A DNA stretch of 64,000 nucleotides, taken from the NCBI GenBank assembly GCA_029239675.1, contig JARBUM010000006.1, positions 1 to 64,000 on the forward strand. Reading direction: 5' to 3'. This document shows positions 34,191 to 42,109 of this stretch, in pieces. Position numbers and translations under genes: made by a program. Below the pieces are notes generated by a model. The model made no database searches, was not told the DNA's origin, and saw only the letters and a program-made list of their open reading frames with translations. Each line of letters starts with the position of its first letter. The stretch's first letter is position 1. This stretch comes from Pelosinus sp. Its GTDB lineage: Bacteria; Bacillota; Negativicutes; DSM-13327.

Positions 34191-35174
34191 CTATGAAATA
34201 GATTTAGTGCGCTCCTTTCTGGAAACAACGATTCTTTGCAATACAATAAATAGACATAGTAAAAATGCAACTGCAATTTTAGTCCACCAAGAACTTAATG
34301 TTCCCTGGAACATGATTAAGGTTTGGATTACCCCCTGAATTAAAACTCCAAAAAGTGTTCCCGTAACAAACCCCACGCCTCCTGTTAAAGGAGTCCCACC
34401 GATTACAGCAGATGCAATAGCATCCATTTCCAGCCCCATAGCATGTAATCCATAACCTGAAAGCATGTAAAAACTAAATACAATCCCTGCTAGGGCAGAG
34501 CAAAATCCATTTAAGCCGTAAACCAATACCTTCGTCCTGCCAACTGGCAACCCCATCAGCATTGCCGATTGTGCATTGCCACCAATAGCATAGATTGCAC
34601 GCCCAAATTTAGTGTAGTTAATCAGATACAGTGCTGCCAATACTAATGCAAAGGCAATAACAACGCTGATCGAAATAAAATTATCAAAAGGTAATGGTAT
34701 TCGATAGGTCGCAATAAATTGATAGAAAGGATCTGTAATCATAATTGTATCAATACTAATCACATAGCATAATCCTCTAGCCAAGAACATACCTGCAAGA
34801 GTTACAATAAAAGGCTGTATATTGAAAAAGTGAATAAAACTACCTTGCGCGACCCCAAAAAGGAATCCCATCAGCAGCATTCCAGGAATTACAATCATCG
34901 CACTAAGATGCTGCATTTCAAGCAAATATGCCGATAGCATACATACTAACGCAATCACGGAACCGACTGAAATGTCAATACCGCCAATAATGAGTACAAA
35001 TGTCATACCTATGGCTGTAATAATAAGAAAGGCATTATCAATGAGCATATTGAGCAACACTTGCGTGGAGAAAAAACCATTATACAAGACTGATCCCACT
35101 GCAAATAAGGCAAAAAACAATACAATCGTGATGATTAGGTTGATGTACTTATAACTTAGCTGCATTCTTTGCAT
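34191..35174 (-). CDS. yjfF: Sugar ABC transporter permease, YjfF type
   Basis: About 327 residues with eight to ten membrane segments and the family motifs GGIDISVGSVIALVCMLSAYL, FIVTLAGMFLARGL, GGNAQSAMLMGLPVGRTKV and GGTPLTGGVGFVTGTLFG. I place the start at the ATG at 35174, after AGGGGG and overlapping the upstream permease gene by 26 bases; a longer frame to 35261 begins inside that gene. It is the fourth gene of a YtfQ-R-T-YjfF importer. In E. coli this system imports galactofuranose; beside araBDA it more likely takes L-arabinose or another furanose. Confidence 0.92.
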   Translation of the reverse strand: MQRMQLSYKYINLIITIVLFFALFAVGSVLYNGFFSTQVLLNMLIDNAFLIITAIGMTFVLIIGGIDISVGSVIALVCMLSAYLLEMQHLSAMIVIPGMLLMGFLFGVAQGSFIHFFNIQPFIVTLAGMFLARGLCYVISIDTIMITDPFYQFIATYRIPLPFDNFISISVVIAFALVLAALYLINYTKFGRAIYAIGGNAQSAMLMGLPVGRTKVLVYGLNGFCSALAGIVFSFYMLSGYGLHAMGLEMDAIASAVIGGTPLTGGVGFVTGTLFGVLIQGVIQTLIMFQGTLSSWWTKIAVAFLLCLFIVLQRIVVSRKERTKSIS

Positions 35175-36228
35175 CTGGAATCCCCCTCTTCTGAGCCCAT
35201 TTAGAAAATACAACTTTACGGAAATTAGCGGATTGCAGCAAACAGATGATAATGACAACAACAGATTTTACAACAAGTGTAATCTCGGGAGGTACGCCAA
35301 GAGCATAAATTGTCGTTGTTATACTTTGAATGACTAGTGCCCCTATCAGACTCCCGAGTAAGGAAAACCTGCCACCATCAAGAGAATTCCCCCCCAGTGA
35401 AACTGCTAAAATAGCGTCTAGCTCGATAAACAGTCCTGCATTATTTCCATCTGCTGAACTTACATTAGAACATATAATAAGCCCCGCTAGTCCGGCACAC
35501 AAACCGGAAAAAGCATATACGGAAAAAATATATTTACTTACATTGATTCCTGTAAATTTACTGGCAATAGGATTAATGCCAATGGATTCGATAAACATCC
35601 CCAAAGCTGTTTTTCTCACTGCATATAAGGTAATTCCAAAAACCAATCCTACAATAAAAAGGGAAAAGGGTAACCCTAATATATATCCAGTGCCAATAAA
35701 TTGAAAAGGCTTATAATACACGGTAATAATTTGCCCTTGGGTAATCAGCTGGGCAATTCCCCGGCCAGCAACAAGCAATATCAGTGTTGCAACGATGGGC
35801 TGAATTCCCACCCTAGAAATTAATAATCCATTCCACATTCCCAAAAGGGTTGTAACCAAGAGTGCTGCGAATATGGCGACTGGCATAGGGACAAGAGTAA
35901 CAAGTGTTTTTACGCCATCAACATATTCTAGCTTTCCACCAATTAAGGAAGCTGACACCGCTCCAGAAATAGCAATCATGGACCCTACTGATATATCAAT
36001 TCCTTTCGTGGCAATGACCAAGGTCATACCGATGGCCAAAAGCATTAGAGGAGTGGCACGATTGAGAATATCAATGGTAACTCCATAGAAATGTCCATCT
36101 TTAATTTCAATAGCAAAGAAATCTTTCGTGAAAAAGAAATTAAAAAGTAATACAAAAAACAATGCTGCCAAAGGCCAATAAAGCTTAGAACTCGTGAGCC
36201 GATTCCAGGTAACCCCTATTTTTTCCAT
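35149..36228 (-). CDS. ytfT: Sugar ABC transporter permease, YtfT type
   Basis: 359 residues, permease of the ribose/galactofuranose family: TPLMLLAIGMTLVIATKGIDISVGSMIAISGAVSASL, IQPIVATLILLVAGRGIAQL and SLGGNSLDGGRFSLLGSLIGA. It starts four bases after the ATPase gene stop and overlaps the YjfF gene. Two different permeases per complex are normal for the YtfT/YjfF system. Acts in the cytoplasmic membrane with the YtfR ATPase and a lipoprotein binding protein. Confidence 0.93.
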   Translation of the reverse strand: MEKIGVTWNRLTSSKLYWPLAALFFVLLFNFFFTKDFFAIEIKDGHFYGVTIDILNRATPLMLLAIGMTLVIATKGIDISVGSMIAISGAVSASLIGGKLEYVDGVKTLVTLVPMPVAIFAALLVTTLLGMWNGLLISRVGIQPIVATLILLVAGRGIAQLITQGQIITVYYKPFQFIGTGYILGLPFSLFIVGLVFGITLYAVRKTALGMFIESIGINPIASKFTGINVSKYIFSVYAFSGLCAGLAGLIICSNVSSADGNNAGLFIELDAILAVSLGGNSLDGGRFSLLGSLIGALVIQSITTTIYALGVPPEITLVVKSVVVIIICLLQSANFRKVVFSKWAQKRGIPDAKNAAKL

Positions 36229-36232
36229 AATC

Positions 36233-37744
36233 CTACACCCCTGCTATCGTCTGCATAATATTTTTTTCTTCCATCTCTTCACCTGAAATCTCTGCTATCT
36301 TTACTCTGTCTCGTAAAACTGCCATACGACTAGAGCATCGAACTGACTCATCTAGTTCTGATGAAATAAATACAACGGCCATGCCAGTTTCCGCCAGAGA
36401 CAGGATTAATTTCTGAATTTCAACTTTAGCACCTACATCAATACCTCGTGTAGGTTCATCAAGTATTAATAGCTTCGGTTCTGTAAGTAGCCATCTCGCC
36501 AATATGACTTTTTGCTGGTTACCCCCACTTAAATTTTTAATGATCTGCTCTGGACCTGCTGTCTTAATATTCAATAATTCAATATATTTCTTAGAAATTT
36601 CTTCCTGTTTTTTCTTTGTAATATATTTCATCCAACCTAATTTTGCTTGCAACGCCACAATAATGTTCTCTCTTACAGAGAGATTTTCTATAATGCCTTC
36701 TGTTTTTCTATTTTCTGAACAATATGCCAAACCATATCGAATAGCATCTGCAGGATTATTGATCTTAACCGTTCTTCCGTCAACTTGGATTTCTCCGCTG
36801 TCAGCTTTATCAATCCCGAAAATAGTACGGGCCACCTCAGTTCGTCCTGATCCTAATAATCCTACAAGACCAAGAATTTCTCCCTTATTGACATAAAGGT
36901 CAAAAGGATGAATCGATCCTTTATGCCCTAAACCACGAACTCGTAAAAAGGCATTTCGACTCTCCTGGAGAGCATCACCTTTTACGCTCTTGTCGCTACT
37001 TTCAAATTCATCAAAAGCTTTTCCAATCATTTTTGCAATCAATTGAACACGAGGTAACTGAGCGGTTTCATAAGAACCTACTAATTCCCCATTACGTAAT
37101 ATGGTAATTCGATCGGAAACAGCATACACTTGCTCAATAAAATGAGTTATAAAAATAATTCCTAGGCCTTCTGCCCTCAATTTACGCATAAGTCCAAAGA
37201 GTTTTTCAACCTCCTTCGCATCTAAGCTGGAAGTAGGTTCATCTAATATCAGGACTTTAGCCGATATGTCAAGAGCCCTAGCAATGGCTACCATTTGCTG
37301 TATTGCAACAGAATAACGTTCCAAAGGTTGATTCACATCAATATCCAGATCCATCTTCGCCAATAACTCTTGCGATTTATATTTCATTTCCTTCCAATCA
37401 ATTCTCCCGAAACGTAATGGTTCTCTACCGATAAAAATATTTTCTGCAACGGATAAATTTGAACATAGGTTAACCTCTTGATACACAGTACTAATGCCTA
37501 ATTGTTGTGCATGATGAGGGGATCTCGGCGCAATGGGATTCCCTCCCAAAAAAACTTCTCCAGCATCGAGAATTTCAACACCAGTGAATACTTTAATCAA
37601 AGTGGATTTACCAGCTCCATTCTCTCCCATTAAGCAGTGAATTTCTCCAGGTCTCAACTCAAAATCTACATTGATAAGAGCCTTAACTCCCGGAAAAGCT
37701 TTACATATACCCTTCGCTTTTAATAATGAATTTGCCTCATCCAT
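36233..37744 (-). CDS. ytfR: Sugar ABC transporter ATP-binding protein, YtfR type
   Basis: 503 residues with two ABC cassettes as in RbsA/XylG. The first has [12 protein letters not shown], the signature region YSVAIQQMVAIARALD and Walker B ILDEPTSSLD. The second has a degenerate Walker A (GLVGLLGSGRTEVA) and an intact signature [15 protein letters not shown] with [12 protein letters not shown]. That asymmetry is normal for this family. It is separated from the binding-protein gene by a strong hairpin at 37804-37834, which may lower its expression. Confidence 0.94.
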   Translation of the reverse strand: MDEANSLLKAKGICKAFPGVKALINVDFELRPGEIHCLMGENGAGKSTLIKVFTGVEILDAGEVFLGGNPIAPRSPHHAQQLGISTVYQEVNLCSNLSVAENIFIGREPLRFGRIDWKEMKYKSQELLAKMDLDIDVNQPLERYSVAIQQMVAIARALDISAKVLILDEPTSSLDAKEVEKLFGLMRKLRAEGLGIIFITHFIEQVYAVSDRITILRNGELVGSYETAQLPRVQLIAKMIGKAFDEFESSDKSVKGDALQESRNAFLRVRGLGHKGSIHPFDLYVNKGEILGLVGLLGSGRTEVARTIFGIDKADSGEIQVDGRTVKINNPADAIRYGLAYCSENRKTEGIIENLSVRENIIVALQAKLGWMKYITKKKQEEISKKYIELLNIKTAGPEQIIKNLSGGNQQKVILARWLLTEPKLLILDEPTRGIDVGAKVEIQKLILSLAETGMAVVFISSELDESVRCSSRMAVLRDRVKIAEISGEEMEEKNIMQTIAGV

Positions 37745-37803
37745 TACTGTTGGTTCACCTCCATATCAAAATACATGCAATGGTAAAAGAAAAATCCACT
37801 CCA

Positions 37804-37834
37804 TTAGGGGCTATCTCCAAGAGATAACCCCTAA
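37804..37834 (-). promoter_or_regulatory. Intergenic hairpin between binding protein and ATPase genes
   Basis: 14-base arms (37804-37817 and 37821-37834) pair with one mismatch around a three-base loop. There is no T-run. Such hairpins after binding-protein genes protect the upstream mRNA and give more binding protein than membrane subunits. A similar hairpin occurs at 52591-52628 in the other importer. Confidence 0.65.
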
Positions 37835-37885
37835 TTGTTTCTATTTTCAATAGAACTCTGGGGTGGACAGGATTACATTATGATT

Positions 37886-38893
37886 TTAGTATTTACGGTT
37901 TGGCAATTCCTTGGCAGCAACTTCTGCAGGGAATACACCTTCTTTAGTAACAATTCGTTTTTCAATTTTTTTGCCTGCTACTAGGTCTTTTGTAGCTGCC
38001 ATCAATTGATCTCCTAGTAATGGGCTACACTCGATTGTAGCATTCAATTTTCCAGCTATCATGGCCTCGAAAGCCCCTTTTACAGCATCAATGGAAACGA
38101 TAATAATATCTTTACCTGGTTTTAATCCAGCTTCTTCAATGGCTTGAATCGCGCCAATTGCCATATCATCATTATGAGCATATAAAACATCTATTTTTTG
38201 TCCATCAGCCTTAGCTGATTTCAAGAAAGACTCCATAACTTCTTTCCCTTTTGCACGTGTAAAGTCACCAGTTTGTGATTTAATGATTTTATAATTAGCG
38301 TTTTGTTTCAAGATTTCTTCAAAACCTGTTTTACGATCGATTGCAGGAGCCGAGCCGACTGTACCTTGTAGTTCTACAATATTTACAGGATCTTTATCCT
38401 TTTTCATTGTATCTACAAGCCACTTACCAGCTCTTCTGCCTTCTTCCACAAAATCGGAACCCATAAATGTAACATAGTAATCTTCCGCATTTCCACTGCT
38501 CATTTTAATGGATCTATCCGTTAGAATAACAGGTATTTTTGCGGCTTTGGCTTCTTGCAACACAGCATCCCAGCCTGTTTCAACAACCGGTGAAAAAGCA
38601 ATTACATCCACTTTCTGTTGTATAAATGACCGTAAAGCTTTTATCTGGTTTTCTTGTTTTTGCTGTGCATCTGAGAATTTAAGTTCAATTCCGGCTGCTT
38701 GTGCAGAAGCTTTGATGGATTCCGTATTTGCTGTCCGCCATTCACTTTCAGCACCAATTTGCGAAAATCCTAGGACAATTTTTTTGTCTGCAGGCTTAGT
38801 CGCCGTTTCCTGCTTGGCACCCCCACAACCTGCTAGTGTAAACATCATAATCCCGACACTCAAGCCAATCGTAAGTTTTTTCCACTTTGACAT
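37886..38893 (-). CDS. ytfQ: Sugar ABC transporter substrate-binding lipoprotein, YtfQ type
   Basis: About 335 residues: lipoprotein signal with lipobox LAGC, then a family-1 periplasmic-binding fold (VLGFSQIGAESEWRTANTESI, DVIAFSPVVETGWDAVL, YAHNDDMAIGAIQAIEEAGL). The ATG at 38893 has GAGGAG nine bases upstream; a GTG at 38911 is in frame. The protein is closely similar to the second half of the double-domain lipoprotein encoded just upstream, so the two probably bind the same or related sugars. It delivers the sugar to YtfR-YtfT-YjfF. Confidence 0.93.
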   Translation of the reverse strand: MSKWKKLTIGLSVGIMMFTLAGCGGAKQETATKPADKKIVLGFSQIGAESEWRTANTESIKASAQAAGIELKFSDAQQKQENQIKALRSFIQQKVDVIAFSPVVETGWDAVLQEAKAAKIPVILTDRSIKMSSGNAEDYYVTFMGSDFVEEGRRAGKWLVDTMKKDKDPVNIVELQGTVGSAPAIDRKTGFEEILKQNANYKIIKSQTGDFTRAKGKEVMESFLKSAKADGQKIDVLYAHNDDMAIGAIQAIEEAGLKPGKDIIIVSIDAVKGAFEAMIAGKLNATIECSPLLGDQLMAATKDLVAGKKIEKRIVTKEGVFPAEVAAKELPNRKY

Positions 38894-38929
38894 GAATCTT
38901 ATCCTCCTCACCCTTTTTAGAAATAGTAG

Positions 38930-38943
38930 TACTAGTTCTAGTA
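38930..38943 (-). promoter_or_regulatory. Palindrome overlapping a -10-like hexamer before ytfQ
   Basis: TACTAG-TT-CTAGTA is a perfect palindrome, and TATACT on the minus strand is a fair -10 with no good -35 at the right distance. That pattern would suit an activator-dependent promoter, for instance one driven by the YesN-type regulator encoded upstream. Prediction only. Confidence 0.4.
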
Positions 38944-39017
38944 TAGAATGAGGATCCCGTTTTAGTATTTAGAATAATCAGTAATTTCTTATACTTTTCC
39001 GAACTGTTTTTTAAGTC

Positions 39018-40877
39018 TTAGTATCTACGATTCAAGTAATCTTGCCGCGCCGTTTCCGCAGGAAATACGCCTTCTGAAGTAATAATCCTCATTGGCAATT
39101 GCCGACCTGACAGCAAACCTTTTACAGCCTGCATTAGTTGAGGACCAAGAAGTGGATTACATTCAACGGTACAGTTCAGCTTACCTGCCATCATTCCTTT
39201 AAAGGCTGCTGCTGTAGCATCAACAGAAACAATCAAGATATCCTTCCCTGGCTTAAGTCCATATTCCTCGATAGCCTTAATTGCGCCAAGGGCCATATCA
39301 TCATTATGGGCATAAACTACATGAATCTGATTGCCATAGATTGCTAAAGCAGATTTCATTATCTCCTGCCCACCAGCTTCGGTAAAATCTCCAGAGGCAG
39401 AATAAATCACTTGAAATTCAGGATAGTTTACAATAATTTCAGCAAAACCTTTTTTTCGATCGCTGGCTGGTGCCGAGCCAACTGTTCCTTCCAGTTGGAC
39501 AATATTGACTGATGGCATAGTCATTCCATTCCCAACAAGCCAACGAGCGGCTCTTCGCCCCTCTTCTAAAAAGTCGCTGCCAATAAAGGTAGCATACAAG
39601 GAATTATCATCAGGTTTAATCGCACGATCTGATAAAAGAACAGGTATCCCCGCCATTTTAGCCTCTTCTAGCACTTCATCCCAACCCGACTCTACTACAG
39701 GAGAAAAAGCAATCACATCAACACCTTGAGCAATGAAAGATCGGATGGCTTTAATTTGCATTTCCTGCTTTTGGTCAGCTTCCAAAAAGATAAGCTCAAT
39801 GCCTGCATCTATTGCAGCGCTCTTAATTGATTGGGAATTGGCCTTACGCCAATCACTCTCCGCGCCAAGCTGAGAGAACCCTAGCACTACTTTCTTTTTA
39901 CTATTATCTTTCTTAAGTTCATTCGCAGCCTTTGTATACTCCATTACATTGTAAAGAGTGATTTTATTGCTCCGTGAAATAATCTTCTTCGGTATCCCTT
40001 TCTCATGCTTTAAAATATCCAGTGCATACTGAATGGCCTCTCGTCCACCTGTAAGACAAGTAAAGGTTCCTTGTAAAATACCTTTCTCGACTAATTGCAA
40101 TCCGCCATTAGTACCTGCAAAACCGTCAACACCGACAAACTTTATCCCATTGATTCCGTTCTTTTTAGCAGCCTTATATGCTCCTAATGCCATATAGTCG
40201 CTATGAGCAAAAACAACATCAATCTTTTGATACTGCTGCAGCAGCTTTTCCATTTCATCTTCAGCCTTATCTCTTTGCCAATCGGCAACTACAGTATCAA
40301 CAATTCTAATATTATCATACTGTCCAATGACTTCTCGAAAGCCAGCACTTCTTTCTCTAAGAGAAGGCAATCCCGCTGGCCCTTGAATCTCCACGACATT
40401 TCCTCCTGCATTTCCTAAAAGCTCAGCGATATATTGCCCTGCCTCCTTACCAATGGACTTATTATCTGGTCCAATATATAAAGTATAGGCATATCCTTCC
40501 ACGGCTCGGTCTAGTACAATAACAGGAATTTTTTTATAAGCCTTAGCAACAATTGGCGTCAGCTCCGCAGAATCATTCGGCGAAATAATTAATAAATCAA
40601 TTCCTTGTTCTAACAATTCCCCTACATCTCTGATCTGTTTTTCACTATTTTGAACAGCATCGGTAAAAACAATCCGAATATCCGTATGTTTCAATGCCTC
40701 TTCTTTGATTTCCTCATTCATGATAACCCTCCAAGGCTCAAGTAAATTGGCCTGGGATACACCAATTACAAATTTCACCTGATCGGAATTCGATACTTGA
40801 CTGGATTGAGGATTGCATCCTGTGAGCATTATCATCATAATAAGAAGAAATATCATACTTCGCTTGGCCTTTAACAT
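39018..40877 (-). CDS. Lipoprotein with two tandem periplasmic sugar-binding domains
   Basis: About 619 residues: signal with lipobox LTGC, binding domain 1 (about 33-325: FVIGVSQANLLEPWRVIMNE ... VFAHSDYMALGAYKAA) and binding domain 2 (about 332-619: VLGFSQLGAESDWRKANSQS ... YAHNDDMALGAIKAIEEYG). Domain 2 is very like YtfQ; domain 1 is a more distant relative. Ordinary transport binding proteins have one domain. The gene overlaps the end of the response-regulator gene by a few bases (a GTG at 40886 is the alternative start), placing it in the kinase operon. I infer it presents bound sugar to the YesM-type kinase, as XylFII does for LytS in clostridia. Confidence 0.88.
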   Translation of the reverse strand: MLKAKRSMIFLLIMMIMLTGCNPQSSQVSNSDQVKFVIGVSQANLLEPWRVIMNEEIKEEALKHTDIRIVFTDAVQNSEKQIRDVGELLEQGIDLLIISPNDSAELTPIVAKAYKKIPVIVLDRAVEGYAYTLYIGPDNKSIGKEAGQYIAELLGNAGGNVVEIQGPAGLPSLRERSAGFREVIGQYDNIRIVDTVVADWQRDKAEDEMEKLLQQYQKIDVVFAHSDYMALGAYKAAKKNGINGIKFVGVDGFAGTNGGLQLVEKGILQGTFTCLTGGREAIQYALDILKHEKGIPKKIISRSNKITLYNVMEYTKAANELKKDNSKKKVVLGFSQLGAESDWRKANSQSIKSAAIDAGIELIFLEADQKQEMQIKAIRSFIAQGVDVIAFSPVVESGWDEVLEEAKMAGIPVLLSDRAIKPDDNSLYATFIGSDFLEEGRRAARWLVGNGMTMPSVNIVQLEGTVGSAPASDRKKGFAEIIVNYPEFQVIYSASGDFTEAGGQEIMKSALAIYGNQIHVVYAHNDDMALGAIKAIEEYGLKPGKDILIVSVDATAAAFKGMMAGKLNCTVECNPLLGPQLMQAVKGLLSGRQLPMRIITSEGVFPAETARQDYLNRRY

Positions 40878-40882
40878 CACGA

Positions 40883-42094
40883 TCACCGCCAGTTGCCTTT
40901 TTTGCGATACTCCGCCGGAGATAATCCCACTACTTTTTTAAAGGTTGTACTAAAATAATGCTGATTACTATATCCTACTCGCTCAGCTACCTCATAAAGT
41001 TTTATCGTAGGATCACTCATGATTTGGATGGCTTTTTCTACTCTTACCTGTGTTAGATACTCAATAAAAGATACGCCAATTTCATTTTTCAACAATCTAC
41101 TCAGATAAGTAGGACTAATTTTAATAATTTCTGCTAAATCCTGAAGGGAGAAGTCCTCTTTATAATAGTAAGTTTCTATGTGCTTTTGAGAGAGAAGTAC
41201 TACGGGGGTATAACTCACTTTTCGATTTAATTCTGTAATTAACTCACGGTAGGCTAAAGAAACGCCTGTTACCAAGTCAGTTAAAGGACGCTGAGCAATA
41301 ATCACAACTTGTTCCAAATGCTCCTCGATTACCTGCTGCAGGGAAATGCTAAGTTCATGCCACTCATTCAGACTATTAATTGGCGTTATAGCAACCAAAT
41401 TATCAGCGTTATCATGAAAAATAATATAAGGATGCCACTGTTTCAATAATTCTATGCAAATATTTTCTATGGAAAACACCAGTAAATCTCGTTCCCAGTC
41501 CTTCAATAGTTGTCCTCTAGTGTACTGCCCAGCCACTTTTAGCACAATCATCCCTGAGACTGGTGACAAATCTAATTTTAGAAAAGGTAGTTGAGTCGTA
41601 ATGTATTCCTCATTTAACTGACCATTTATCCAATCCTTGCAAAAAGCTTCTCGTAAGATAGGCAAATGTTTTTTAGTTTCCTGATTAGCCCAATTTAGAT
41701 AATCATTTTGTAAACGGGAGTTGACTAATTGCTGCTCCGCTCTTTTTAACACGACCTCCAATTGATTCTCAAGAACCGGCTTCAATAAATAATCAAAGAC
41801 TTGCAATTTGATTGCTTGATGAGCATAGGAAAACTCATCATGCCCAGTAATGACAATGATGATGCAATCTTTTAACACACCATTCAGTTGTTCAATAAAC
41901 TGTAACCCATTTAAAAAAGGCATACAAATATCCACTAATAGAATATCCGGAAGTGTTTCTTTGGCTACTTCTAAAGCCATTTCACCATCTTCAGCCTCAC
42001 CTACTACTTCCATATCAAGTTTAGCTCTCTCAATTAGACTTTTGAGACCACGGCGAATTTTAGGCTCATCATCGACAATTAATACCTTCAACAT
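40883..42094 (-). CDS. YesN-family response regulator (receiver plus AraC output)
   Basis: 403 residues: a receiver domain (1-120) with phosphoacceptor D55 in ILLVDICMPF and Lys near 108 (YLLKPV), a middle region of about 170 residues typical of YesN proteins, and a C-terminal AraC domain (about 300-400: LQDLAEIIKISPTYLSRLLKNEIG and LYEVAERVGYSNQHYFSTTFKK). Its start is 15 bases after the kinase gene and its end overlaps the double-binding-protein gene. Likely targets are the ytfQ promoter and its own operon. Confidence 0.94.
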   Translation of the reverse strand: MLKVLIVDDEPKIRRGLKSLIERAKLDMEVVGEAEDGEMALEVAKETLPDILLVDICMPFLNGLQFIEQLNGVLKDCIIIVITGHDEFSYAHQAIKLQVFDYLLKPVLENQLEVVLKRAEQQLVNSRLQNDYLNWANQETKKHLPILREAFCKDWINGQLNEEYITTQLPFLKLDLSPVSGMIVLKVAGQYTRGQLLKDWERDLLVFSIENICIELLKQWHPYIIFHDNADNLVAITPINSLNEWHELSISLQQVIEEHLEQVVIIAQRPLTDLVTGVSLAYRELITELNRKVSYTPVVLLSQKHIETYYYKEDFSLQDLAEIIKISPTYLSRLLKNEIGVSFIEYLTQVRVEKAIQIMSDPTIKLYEVAERVGYSNQHYFSTTFKKVVGLSPAEYRKKGNWR

Positions 42095-42109
42095 CTAACC
42101 ACTCCCTAG

